From assembly GCA_028282725.1 (NCBI GenBank), contig JANQHF010000004.1, positions 84,076 to 148,075 on the forward strand: DNA of 64,000 nucleotides. The letters run 5' to 3'. A model generated the notes under the pieces. That model worked only from the letters and a program-made list of their open reading frames with translations, was not told where the DNA came from and searched no databases. This document shows positions 56,279 through 64,000 of this stretch, one piece after another. The stretch is from Saprospiraceae bacterium (GTDB lineage Bacteria; Bacteroidota; Bacteroidia; Chitinophagales; Saprospiraceae). Position 1 is the stretch's first letter. Each line of letters starts with the position of its first letter. Position numbers and translations under genes: made by a program.

Positions 56279-57136
56279 ATGGCTTATCTATCAGATTTAA
56301 ATACCGATCAACAGTTTCGAGCTGAAGTCAAACGGACGGAGCAACTCACTCCTGATAACAAAGAAGAAATCAGGGAACTCCTCCTTGAGGTATTGGAACC
56401 CGGTTTCGAATGCGCCGTGGACCAAAGCTTTGGCGTATTGGTTCGCTCCACGGGTGAGTTTGGCAATCAATACCATCATCGCCTGTACAGCATTGCCGAT
56501 CTTCCGGATACACAAAAAGGCAATCCCCTGATTACCATGCTGGTCAAGAGATGCAGTTATGTGGATGATTTCAGTGGAGAACTGTACAAGGGTGTGGTAT
56601 CCAATTATCTTTGTGACAGGAAGGTGGGAGACAACATCACCATTACAGGACCGCACGAACTACCTTTTGTCGTGCCTGCTGACAAGACGGCAAACTTGAT
56701 CCTGATCGGAATGGGTACCGGCATTGCTCCTTTCCGTGCATTTGTGAAACACATTTACAATAATGTCGGGGATTGGAAAGGGAAGGTGCGCTTGTTTTAT
56801 GGAGCACGAAGCGGATTGGAATTGCTTTATATGAATGACAAAAACAATGACCTGACCAATTACTATGACGAAGAAACATTTGAGGCATTTCATGCCCTGA
56901 GCCCCCGTCCGCACTGGTCAGATCCCATCGCCCTGGATGTAGCGATCGAAGAGCGTGCCGGCGAAATCGTTGAGATGCTTTCCAAGACCAATACCTATAT
57001 CTATGTGGCCGGATATGAAAAGATAAAGAACATGCTTGAGAAGGCATTTGCCAATATCCTGGGATCCAAAGAGAAATGGGCCTTGCGCAAAGCAGAGCTG
57101 GTCGCTGGCAAGAAATGGGCTGAAGTTATCTATTGA
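56279..57136 (+). CDS. Plant-type ferredoxin-NADP+ reductase (FNR) family protein
   Basis: A 285-aa protein with the FAD motif HRLYSIA near residue 68 (RxYS), a G-rich NADP loop GMGTGIAPFRAFV near 145, LFYGARSGLELLYM, and the C-terminal YVAGYEKIKNMLEKAF with a terminal aromatic residue (KWAEVIY) stacking on flavin. ALSPRP sits where plant FNR has the 2'-phosphate-binding SR pair, consistent with NADP. No [2Fe-2S] domain is present, so it is not NqrF. It would exchange electrons between ferredoxin and NADP(H). Its place between rnfA and rnfB is unusual. Confidence 0.88.
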   Translation: MAYLSDLNTDQQFRAEVKRTEQLTPDNKEEIRELLLEVLEPGFECAVDQSFGVLVRSTGEFGNQYHHRLYSIADLPDTQKGNPLITMLVKRCSYVDDFSGELYKGVVSNYLCDRKVGDNITITGPHELPFVVPADKTANLILIGMGTGIAPFRAFVKHIYNNVGDWKGKVRLFYGARSGLELLYMNDKNNDLTNYYDEETFEAFHALSPRPHWSDPIALDVAIEERAGEIVEMLSKTNTYIYVAGYEKIKNMLEKAFANILGSKEKWALRKAELVAGKKWAEVIY

Positions 57137-57139
57137 AGC

Positions 57140-58006
57140 ATGTCGATCCTCATTGCCATATTAACCCTTGGCGGAATTGCGTTGGCCCTCGGACTTGTCC
57201 TGGTAGTTGCCAACAAGGTTTTTTATGTATACGAGGATCCGAGGATCGATGTGGTAGAGGAGATGCTCCCTCATGCCAACTGTGGGGCATGCGGAGAACC
57301 GGGTTGCCGCCCATTTGCTGAAGCGCTGGTGGCGGGGAGAGTTTTGCCCGTCAAGTGCACGGTGAGCAGCGAGGAAGGCAGACAGGCGATCGCTGACTAC
57401 CTGGGTGTGTCACTGGGCACACAGGAAAAGATTGTGGCGAGGTTAGCCTGTGCGGGAGGCACCAATGTTGCCCGCGATCGTGCGATCTACCAGGGGATGC
57501 AATCCTGTCGAGGAGCTGCCCTTGTCTCTGGAGGAGGAAAGGGATGCTTTTGGGGCTGCCTGGGGTTTGGTGATTGCGAGCAGGTATGTGACTTTGATGC
57601 CATTGAGATGAATAATCATTCGCTACCTGTTGTCAATGTTGATGGATGTACTGCATGTGGTGATTGCGTTGAAGTCTGTCCCAAAGACTTGTTTTCATTG
57701 CAGCCCATAAGTCATCGCTTATGGGTAGCCTGTAAGAATCTACAGGCAGGAGACGAAATACTCGAAGATTGCCAGGTGGCCTGCACGGCTTGCGGTCTCT
57801 GTGCGGTTGATGCTCCCGGTGATCTTATTACTATGAAAAACAACTTACCCTATGTCGACTATAGTTTTGATCATGATACCAATGAGCCCATTCAAAGATG
57901 TCCGACAGGTGCTATAGTTTGGCTGGATGACGACTTGGGTCCGGTAAAAGGAAGACAAAGCAAAAAAATCGTTCGGAAGGGAGAACGGCCCCTGGGCTTT
58001 TCATAG
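57140..58006 (+). CDS. rnfB: Rnf complex subunit B (polyferredoxin)
   Basis: A 288-aa protein with an N-terminal membrane helix (~3-25), the RnfB-specific cluster motif ANCGACGEPGCRPFAEALVA (~47-62), and several 4Fe-4S sites: GCFWGCLGFGDCEQVC, CTACGDCVEVCP and CQVACTACGLC. RnfB accepts electrons from soluble ferredoxin and hands them to RnfC. In most operons rnfB is first or next to rnfC; here it comes last, 3 bp after the FNR gene. Confidence 0.95.
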   Translation: MSILIAILTLGGIALALGLVLVVANKVFYVYEDPRIDVVEEMLPHANCGACGEPGCRPFAEALVAGRVLPVKCTVSSEEGRQAIADYLGVSLGTQEKIVARLACAGGTNVARDRAIYQGMQSCRGAALVSGGGKGCFWGCLGFGDCEQVCDFDAIEMNNHSLPVVNVDGCTACGDCVEVCPKDLFSLQPISHRLWVACKNLQAGDEILEDCQVACTACGLCAVDAPGDLITMKNNLPYVDYSFDHDTNEPIQRCPTGAIVWLDDDLGPVKGRQSKKIVRKGERPLGFS

Positions 58007-58046
58007 GAAGCGCGGTTCAATTTAGTATCAGACATCTTTTGAGTTT

Positions 58047-59201
58047 TCAGCTCTTGTTAACCAGATCCTGAAGCCATCGGTTCAACCTGGGTCCCAGCAC
58101 TTCTGTGGCATAATGCTCCTTTGCTCTTGCCCGGTTTTGTACAGTCATTGCCTGTCTTCGCTCATCATTCAGCAGAAGGGAACGTATTGCTGTGCCAAGA
58201 GCCATCGGATTTCTTTGGGTCAGGATGCCGGTCTCATCCGTAATAATTGAATTCACTCCACCTCCCTCGTAGGCAACGATTGGAACACCTCCGGCCATGG
58301 CCTCTGTATAGATGATGCCAAAATGTTCTTTTTTTTCAGGTGCAGCCACAAGAAGGGTAGCAGCATTGATCAGCTTTGCCTTGTCTTCATTTGAGACGAA
58401 GCCCAGGAATCTTCCTCTATCTCCGAGTTGTTGCTCCAATTGTTCCCTCATATCACCGTCTCCGATGAAAATGGTTTGAACAAGATCGTGATATTCCCTG
58501 GAAGCTTCTACTACATTTTGCGGGCCCTTCGAATGGGTCAAGGCTCCCGGACAGATCACATAACGACTGGGCAGATTGAATTTTTCTTTGATGTCTCCGA
58601 TATTTTCAGGATTGAATTCCGCCAGATCCACACCGCAAGGTTGTATCAGGAAATTACCGGGAGGCACGGGGATCATGTTCCTGATCAATTCATCCCTCAC
58701 GTATTCTGTCGTTACAATCAATCCATTTGCCTCCCTGACAGATTGTTCAATCAGATGCCAAAGCCTGTCGTCGTAATATCCATGGTGACGAGGTTCGATG
58801 CCGGTACCGTGGAGAAATAAGACATAGGGTTTGCCAAATCGTTTACAGATGTTTCGCGTAGCAATGGCAGTGAGGTTTGCGTGGTGGCCGATGACGACGT
58901 CAGTATCCCCGGCAATTTGTTCCAGGGCTCTTTCATAAGCCGGGACGTAGTCCATAGCCTCTTCATAGCTCATCGAAGAAACCGCCTTCTGGTTCGTTTT
59001 TGCAGAAGGCAGATATTCATGGACCGGAATGATTTCCGACGGTAAGTGCACATCTATGTTTTTCACTCCTTTGACACCTTCTCCCACATCCGGATGGATG
59101 AAAGAAATGGTATGGCCCTGTTTTAATAAAAATTCTGCATGTTCTTTGGCTACTACTCCGCTTCCTCTTCCACGATTGAGCAGTAGTATAGCAATCTTCA
59201 T
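58047..59201 (-). CDS. GT4-family glycosyltransferase
   Basis: A 384-aa GT-B-fold protein. The N-domain starts MKIAILLLNRGRGSGVVAKE; the C-domain has RYVICPGALTHSKGPQNVVE, GDGDMREQLEQQL and the donor-binding EHFGIIYTEAMAGGVPIVAY with the E-x7-E pair. It transfers a sugar from a nucleotide or lipid donor; acceptor unknown. It stands alone, convergent with the Rnf operon, with 40 bp between the stops. Confidence 0.9.
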   Translation of the reverse strand: MKIAILLLNRGRGSGVVAKEHAEFLLKQGHTISFIHPDVGEGVKGVKNIDVHLPSEIIPVHEYLPSAKTNQKAVSSMSYEEAMDYVPAYERALEQIAGDTDVVIGHHANLTAIATRNICKRFGKPYVLFLHGTGIEPRHHGYYDDRLWHLIEQSVREANGLIVTTEYVRDELIRNMIPVPPGNFLIQPCGVDLAEFNPENIGDIKEKFNLPSRYVICPGALTHSKGPQNVVEASREYHDLVQTIFIGDGDMREQLEQQLGDRGRFLGFVSNEDKAKLINAATLLVAAPEKKEHFGIIYTEAMAGGVPIVAYEGGGVNSIITDETGILTQRNPMALGTAIRSLLLNDERRQAMTVQNRARAKEHYATEVLGPRLNRWLQDLVNKS

Positions 59202-59520
59202 ATTCTGTTGTTAAAGAATGATAATAGTGGAGTACTTTATCTCATAACACTCCTATCCATTGTCGACAATTTATGCCAAGATTTCAAAAATCGTAAAAAT
59301 GGACAAATAGAATTTTCTAAAGACGAAGTATAATGTCCTTGATCAAGTTCAGTAGGAGCCTGGGATACTCAAGAAAGTTTCGGACTAGTCATACATGAGG
59401 GATGGTAACGTGAACACTCAACCTTTACCATTTTAAAAAAGTCATTTTTCTATGAAGGAAATATAGAATTTCGCAGTAATATTGAAATTTACTATACGAA
59501 ACAGCCATAATCTCAATTAT
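59202..59520. other. Gene-free AT-rich stretch
   Basis: Nothing recognisable was found: no hairpin of the dispersed families and no open frame with homology. It probably contains the start signals of the divergent GT4 gene and small membrane gene. Confidence 0.4.
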
Positions 59521-59676
59521 ATGTCTCCACCCATGTTCTCATTCCTCTCAATCGTTTATTTTGCTTTTATTCTTTTTGTCATCATTTTTCTATTCACACC
59601 CATCAGACAACATCTTAAATTAAAACGAGAACAAAATGAATTGTTGAGGGAATTGATTGATAAAATGAGCAACTAA
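59521..59676 (+). CDS. Small single-TM protein
   Basis: 51 aa from the ATG at 59521 (MSPPMFSFLSIVYFAFILFV); an ATG at 59482 is also in frame. One strong hydrophobic helix is followed by an amphipathic charged helix (LKLKREQNELLRELIDKMSN). No family is recognised; similar small membrane proteins are frequent and sometimes spurious, so confidence is low. Confidence 0.4.
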   Translation: MSPPMFSFLSIVYFAFILFVIIFLFTPIRQHLKLKREQNELLRELIDKMSN

Positions 59677-59682
59677 CCAAGA

Positions 59683-59931
59683 TTATTTGGTAGTATTTAG
59701 TGCCTTCTGAATCGCCTGATCAAGAATATCTGTGCCCAGATCAATTTCATCTCTTGTTATCGTCAACGGAGGAGCAATTCTGAATACACCTCCCATGCCC
59801 TTGATCCTGACGATATTCATACTCAGTCCCATTTGCAGGCAAATGTCAGAGATCCGGTGTCCCAATTCGACATTCGGTTCTTTGGATTCCCAATGTTTTT
59901 CCGCTTCCGATAGCCAGTTGGGTTTGTTCAT
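59683..59931 (-). pseudogene. C-terminal fragment of a class III aminotransferase
   Basis: An 82-aa reading frame. Its second half, GLSMNIVRIKGMGGVFRIAP, then PLTITRDEIDLGTDILDQAI, is the C-terminal strand-helix unit of class III pyridoxal-phosphate aminotransferases (the FRIAPPLTIT motif). The catalytic Lys and cofactor-binding domain are absent and no upstream remnant is visible on the minus strand. It can only be an orphan fragment or, less likely, a separately used small protein. Confidence 0.7.
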
Positions 59932-60499
59932 AATTTAATCTGGTATTTATAAGACTAATGTAAGGCCGATCATTTTAATGAGAGGAGATGATGTTTGAGA
60001 AGAATATTGTTGACCCATCTGTCACATTTTTTGCAAGACCATAAAATCTCGGAATAAGAGGAAGATAAGGAGGTCGCAAAAAAAGCGCCAGATGTAATTG
60101 CTATCTCTTTTCCCACCCAAGATTTTGCACTTCGTGCTCATCTTGGGCTTCAAATATTTGACCCCTACGGGGTCGTAAAAGATGGTTATTTCTCAATACA
60201 TCGGTGTGCACATTTAGCATTCCTAAGGAGCTAATCATTTATTGCGCTGCGTGTTCGCATGAGAGTGGCGGCCATTCTTGCATGGGCTAAAAGAGCGTTC
60301 AGATGAAGAGGAAGTTTGTGTTCTTCAGAAGAAATTGGAAGAAGGATGCAAAACAATGTGGTTGTTGACAACAAGCTCTTTTACAGGGAATTCAGGCGAA
60401 CGATTTTTGCTCATACTTTTTCTAAAAAAGTATGAAAAAGAAAAGCTTTTAGAAATGAAAGTTGCATTATTCCTGATATCACTGGACTAATCTAAAAAT
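59932..60499. repeat. Gene-free stretch with two repeat families
   Basis: At 60138-60175 there is the hairpin-containing motif GGGCTTCAAATATTTGACCC and CTACGGGGTCG, a variant of the GATATTTCGCCCCTACGGGG elements seen at 22.9, 63.7 and 64.0 kb. At 60253-60435 lies the inverted partner of the 28813-29020 repeat. A 70-codon frame crosses this copy but the homologous copy does not support it as coding. Confidence 0.6.
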
Positions 60500-61170
60500 C
60501 TATTCATGAAACAATCGACTTCTCATCTCACCTTCCAGCACTGCATTGACAGAGGTATTAGCATTTTTCAAGAGATAAACAGTAGTTCCGACCTCACGGG
60601 CATTTGGGTTCTGTATTTGCCCAATGCGTCTGACTTCTTCAAAAAATTCTTTCTCACGCGTGCGCTCCGGATCATCGTCAAACCGGTCCGCAACAAGGGC
60701 AAGGAGGACTGCGATGACATAGAGACACTTGTTGGATTCTGTTTGAATATACCGGATCATCACATAGAAGACACAGATCCAGATCAGGTATTCCAGGGAG
60801 TTGGGTTGATACAATGCATTGATCCGCAATAAAGCAGAAAATAAAACGCAGGAGGCACCAAGAAAAAGTGCATACAAATGACCACCCTGGACTTCTATCA
60901 TCTTCCATAGCACGATCAGGGTGAGGATGCCGAATAAGGCAGGCATGAATATGACCGTGCAGGCAGACTTGCCGAAGAGTATGATGAGAGCAGAAAGCAC
61001 TCCGGTAACCGGGGGACAGAAGCATATCCCCAGGAGAGATGATGTCCCAGATCGACATGGAGGTATTCATCCCGGTGCAACTCGAATACACTGTTAATAG
61101 CATAAACCTGCAGGAATATCTTAATGATAATGACGTCAACCAGAACGAAAAAATATTTCCAGTTTTTCAT
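60500..61170 (-). pseudogene. Glycosyltransferase (GT39/ArnT-like, PMT_2) with frameshift and internal deletion
   Basis: The 5' part reads MKNWKYFFVLVDVIIIKIFL then FELHRDEYLHVDLGHHLSWG and YASVP, matching the N-terminal catalytic loop (HRDEYL) of ArnT-like glycosyltransferases. At about 61013-61018 the run CCCCC should be six C to continue as PVTGVLSALIILFGKSA, so one base appears lost. The second frame then proceeds through membrane helices (FMPALFGILTLIVLWKM, RINALYQPNSLEYLIWICVF) and at ~LLAL jumps directly to the soluble C-terminal end (EVRRIGQIQNPNAREVGTTV). A normal protein has ~450-500 residues, so several central helices are missing. Confidence 0.75.
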
Positions 61171-61217
61171 CCAACCAATTCTAAGAATGGTTGCGTACGG
61201 CATTAGATTCGCCTTTG

Positions 61218-61961
61218 TTAACTGACGTTTTTGGTCAAAACAAATATAATCCATGGTGCCAGATGCAATTCCGAAATCCATTGAAATGGTTCGTCTTTTT
61301 TCCCCAGGGGCTTGTAAATGGATTCCACTTTTAAACCAGCCTGTTCAAACAATACAAGGTAATCTTCTACCGTCCAGAAGATATCCTCAACCGGTCTTTT
61401 ATCTTCGACATCCAACATGATATTATGAACGATGTCTCCTGTTTGAGCCAGCCGGTTTTCAGGATATTCAATTGTAGAAAAAGAAGCCCATTCGTGGGTA
61501 TATAATTCCGGGGTGGAATCCAGGCAAATCATTGTTCCAGAGGGTTTGAGCAGCTTTCGGAGTTCAATCAGAATGTTGGTCCTGTTCTCCCAGCCCGGGA
61601 TATTGTCAAAGGTAAAAATGGATTGTACCAGGTCGAATTGCCCTTGCCCAAGATGACTGTATTCCCCGTTTTCAACCAATAGATATTCTCCGGATGGATC
61701 TGATTTTATTGCGATTTGCAACATATCTGAGGAGATGTCCATTCCAATCACATGGAATCCAAGGTCTTTCAGAAATCTTGTTGACCGACCCGTTCCACAA
61801 CCGAAATCAATAGCGTGATTTCCTTTGACATGTGTCGAAATAATCTCAGGAAGATCTCTGTAAGCGAGATAATACGTATTCGGAAACTCCAGTTTTGCAT
61901 ATGACTCTGCACGTTGCTGGTTGTCCCAGGAATTCTCGAATTGATGTGTTGGACTTGTCAT
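61218..61961 (-). CDS. Class I SAM-dependent methyltransferase
   Basis: A 247-aa protein with the SAM-binding motif HAIDFGCGTGRSTRFLKDLG, motif II-like FHVIGMDISSDMLQIA, and FDLVQSIFTFDNIPG. The later segment MICLDSTPELY-like strand fits a Methyltransf_11/25 fold. Substrate unknown. It overlaps no gene but is followed on the same strand by the broken glycosyltransferase. Confidence 0.9.
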   Translation of the reverse strand: MTSPTHQFENSWDNQQRAESYAKLEFPNTYYLAYRDLPEIISTHVKGNHAIDFGCGTGRSTRFLKDLGFHVIGMDISSDMLQIAIKSDPSGEYLLVENGEYSHLGQGQFDLVQSIFTFDNIPGWENRTNILIELRKLLKPSGTMICLDSTPELYTHEWASFSTIEYPENRLAQTGDIVHNIMLDVEDKRPVEDIFWTVEDYLVLFEQAGLKVESIYKPLGKKDEPFQWISELHLAPWIIFVLTKNVS

Positions 61962-62030
61962 ATGCAGTCGATGTTTTTAGATCACAACGATAGTAAGAAA
62001 ATTGCCAGTTGAAGTCTTTGATTCGTTCCG

Positions 62031-62822
62031 CTAAAAGCCATAAGTTTTAAAAGCGTAATCATAAGATGTCCATCCGGGATGTACATCAGAATTTTCAGGA
62101 TAGTTTGATTGCTGATTCCCTCTCCAGTAAATGGCATTTTGCGGGGAGTGCACCACACTCCTGGTCATACTGATGCGAAATCTTGATTCAGTTGTTACCG
62201 GAACGGAAAACAGATCCATTTTAAACCAGTCAAATTCCGGTAACATTGAAGCGTCAAATATTTGTTCTACATAAGTACTGTCACCACTCCTACTTTGGAC
62301 CTTCATCGTGCATTTTCCGGTAGGGTCTACTGTACCGATAAATACTTCTACTGTTGAAATATTATTCAGCATAGGTTTGAAAATTTGCCATCGCTCTTCA
62401 TTCTGACTTACGGCAAAACCATAGGACATATCAGTTTGGGACTGATCCAATATTCCTGCTCCAGTGTGAAATGAGATTTCTTCACCATATGCTGTTCCGA
62501 TGTCGTTGGTAGCATAGGCTCGTATAAAATACGTTGTGTTTTCTTCTAAATTCTCTATAGAACTGGTAAAACTGCCTGCCCCTGTTCCATCAATTGAAAA
62601 GTCACTATGGAGGATGGCCGGGGTTGGAGTCGTGTCCCAGCATACACCACGGGCTGATACTCTTTTTCCGCCGTCATTACTTACTTCGCCAGCGATTATG
62701 ACTGTTTCAGGGGTTATGCTGATGAAGGAACCCGTAATCACCTCCGGTGTACTTGTTTCAGATTCAGTGCAGCCATAAACCGCTAAAACGGCAAGTATAG
62801 ACAACAACAATAATTGTTTCAT
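62031..62822 (-). CDS. Lipoprotein with fibronectin-type fold
   Basis: A 263-aa protein with a lipobox (VLAVYGCTESE). Residues ~25-125 form a FN3/Ig-like domain (VIIAGEVSNDGGKRVSARGV, CWDTTPTP, TTYFIRAYATNDIGTAYGEE), the arrangement common in Bacteroidota surface lipoproteins. The C-terminal half is beta-rich and unassigned. No enzymatic residues recognised. Confidence 0.8.
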   Translation of the reverse strand: MKQLLLLSILAVLAVYGCTESETSTPEVITGSFISITPETVIIAGEVSNDGGKRVSARGVCWDTTPTPAILHSDFSIDGTGAGSFTSSIENLEENTTYFIRAYATNDIGTAYGEEISFHTGAGILDQSQTDMSYGFAVSQNEERWQIFKPMLNNISTVEVFIGTVDPTGKCTMKVQSRSGDSTYVEQIFDASMLPEFDWFKMDLFSVPVTTESRFRISMTRSVVHSPQNAIYWRGNQQSNYPENSDVHPGWTSYDYAFKTYGF

Positions 62823-62971
62823 GTCAATGACAATTGAGTGAATCAGTGTAAATGATATCTCTCGAAAGACGACACCTAAGTTATAAACGGAATTTTCTCA
62901 TTACAATGATATTCATCGTTGGTCAATATAATGTTGATCACAATTAAATCAGCGAATTTCGGAATCCATTG

Positions 62972-63355
62972 TCATTTAGAAAAATATTTCTTCATCGGTT
63001 GAAAGTAGTGGTTGTCCCAACCCTTGATGTAGTGTTCACCACCTTCCGGGACATGGGTATGGTTTAATGTCAATTCCGTTTGTCCATCACTTTCGTCGAG
63101 AATAATTTCTAATTGGGAATCTTCTTCATCTTCTTTGAATTGGGCAGTTCTCCACGATTGAACTATTCGGGTAAAGGGTTCCAATTTGATGTTTTTCCCT
63201 TCGATGTATCCATCCCAGGCCGTGAAACGATCCCCAACTTTATCGGTAATGGTCGCAGGACCACCTGTCATATTCGTATGTCCGTCACTGCTTAACCAGG
63301 CATTATAGATTTGTTCGGCAGAAGCCTCTATTTTGGTTGTTAATGTGAATTCCAT
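62972..63355 (-). CDS. SRPBCC (AHSA1-like) domain protein
   Basis: 127 aa from the ATG at 63355 (MEFTLTTKIEASAEQIYNAW); an earlier ATG adds 11 residues. It has the AHSA1/START-like fold elements MTGGPATITDKVGDRFTAWD, GYIEGKNIKLEPFTRIVQSW, and the C-terminal helix EGGEHYIKGWDNHYFQPMKK. Such small proteins bind hydrophobic ligands; function unassigned. Confidence 0.85.
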   Translation of the reverse strand: MEFTLTTKIEASAEQIYNAWLSSDGHTNMTGGPATITDKVGDRFTAWDGYIEGKNIKLEPFTRIVQSWRTAQFKEDEEDSQLEIILDESDGQTELTLNHTHVPEGGEHYIKGWDNHYFQPMKKYFSK

Positions 63356-63600
63356 TTTTTGTTTTATTAATGATTTTGCAGGTCTCAAGAGACTTTAAAT
63401 TACGATTAATTCATTCGACTTTTATTTTCGATTTCCTTGATGATTTATGTAGTGTACAGAGAAGTGCAGCGTTATACACTTCTTGCAAATTATATCCTTG
63501 CTAGATGTTAAAGACCAAAGACTGGTGAATCGGTTATCTGTTGATCTACTCGTTTTTCAAAAATTAGATTCCGTCTGCCGTCTATATCGTCTCAATTATG

Positions 63601-63726
63601 TTTTGTCACAATTCTTGTCTCAAGAATGTGCGCCAAAACTGTTAATCATCTACGAAATTCCGCTCCGGGGTTGCGTGCTTCGCCCTTCCCCCGGGCTAGA
63701 GATATTTCGCCCCTACGGGGCTTTTT
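63601..63726. repeat. Long direct repeat, copy 1
   Basis: Begins TTTTGTCACAATTCTTGTCT, includes AAGAATGTGCGCCAAAAC, CCCCCGGGCTAGAGATATTT and ends CGCCCCTACGGGGCTTTTT. The same sequence recurs 285 bp later. The terminal CCCCTACGGGG is a hairpin followed by a T-run, so each copy could terminate transcription. Confidence 0.8.
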
Positions 63727-63780
63727 AATCATTAGTCTTTGGTTTATGGAGTTTGGAAGTTGATTGCAGGGCGTGGTTAC

Positions 63781-63870
63781 ATCACTCGACTTAAAGTCGG
63801 GCGCTTGCTCCGCTCCGACGAGTCTGACACGACTATCGGAGTCGTCAGACCATAGGCGAGATGACTTGAT
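63781..63870. repeat. Palindromic REP-like element with internal hairpin
   Basis: Starts ATCACTCGACTTAAAGTCGG, related to the palindrome at 34602-34626, and contains a hairpin between GTCTGAC (63822-63828) and GTCAGAC (63844-63850). It ends GGCGAGATGACTTG, like the elements at 22.3 and 22.8 kb. Confidence 0.7.
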
Positions 63871-63885
63871 GTGGGTGGGATAAGG

Positions 63886-64000
63886 TTTTGTCACAATTCT
63901 TGTCTCGAGAATGTGCGCCAAAACCAATAACCCCCCTCAAAATTCCACCGAGGGTTGCATACTTCGCATTTACCCCCGGGCTAGAGATATTTCGCCCCTA
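63886..64000. repeat. Long direct repeat, copy 2, cut by window end
   Basis: Begins TTTTGTCACAATTCTTGTCT, has GAGAATGTGCGCCAAAAC with one change, a diverged middle, then CCCCCGGGCTAGAGATATTT and CGCCCCTA at the window end. It is a direct, partly diverged copy of 63601-63726. Confidence 0.8.

Noticed and set aside
60278..60490. 70-codon open frame on the plus strand
   Set aside because: It crosses the dispersed repeat; the partner copy at 28.8-29.0 kb does not keep this frame open.
63483..63927. Open frames crossing the right-edge repeats on both strands
   Set aside because: They arise from palindromic repeat sequence and have no homology-like features.
63601..64000. CRISPR array
   Set aside because: The repeats are over 100 bp, only two copies are visible and no cas genes are present.

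Overview
The window comes from a Bacteroidota genome, most likely of the Saprospiria/Lewinella type (inference). The reasons are two PorP/SprF-type outer-membrane proteins, two giant surface proteins with gliding-motility (type B) C-terminal sorting domains, one type A sorting domain, many lipoproteins, no clear Shine-Dalgarno sequences, and moderate GC. The class-level placement rests on overall protein style, not on a marker gene.

Layout. 0-8.1 kb: the 5' part of an NAD(P)HX epimerase gene, then a three-gene type IX secretion module (PorP/SprF, TPR-PD40-OmpA protein, 1321-aa type B surface protein). 8-15.3 kb: acetyltransferase, BNR/VPS10-like propeller protein, lipoprotein, LVIVD-repeat secreted protein, ArsC-like reductase. 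15.3-17.9 kb: a minus-strand redox/copper operon (lipoprotein, SCO, cytochrome c, double thioredoxin-fold protein). 18-22.2 kb: cryptochrome DASH, DUF389 membrane protein, LolD-type ATPase, beta-barrel protein. 22.2-25 kb: repeat-rich DNA around an RdhA-like iron-sulfur protein. 25-28.7 kb: small membrane protein, sugar-phosphate transferase, aroE, proline dehydrogenase. 29.3-39.8 kb: small regulators and enzymes mixed with several broken genes. 40-46.1 kb: a second PorP/SprF plus type B protein pair (1623 aa). 46.3-58 kb: the strongest system in the window, a tightly coupled operon nifJ-rnfC-D-G-E-A-(66-aa Cys-rich membrane protein)-FNR-rnfB. 58-64 kb: glycosyltransferase, gene fragments, methyltransferase, lipoprotein, SRPBCC protein and a terminal repeat cluster.

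The energy operon probably works as one unit. An unusually long pyruvate:ferredoxin oxidoreductase (1636 aa, with its own C-terminal ferredoxin-like domain) would reduce ferredoxin. The Rnf complex would oxidise that ferredoxin, reduce NAD+ and pump ions. A plant-type FNR inserted between rnfA and rnfB would offer a parallel exit to NADP(H). The 66-aa protein resembles the NqrM maturation factor in size, topology and Cys content. The combination and order are, as far as I can tell from sequence alone, the best candidate for an undescribed arrangement.

A second theme is gene decay. At least six loci are frameshifted, truncated or carry in-frame stops: a 2H phosphoesterase, an S74-chaperone protein, a GGCT paralogue, a coupled small membrane protein, a VOC protein, and a glycosyltransferase plus an aminotransferase fragment. 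Three families of dispersed palindromic repeats fill the gene-free stretches. Some single-base indels lie in homopolymers and could be sequencing errors.
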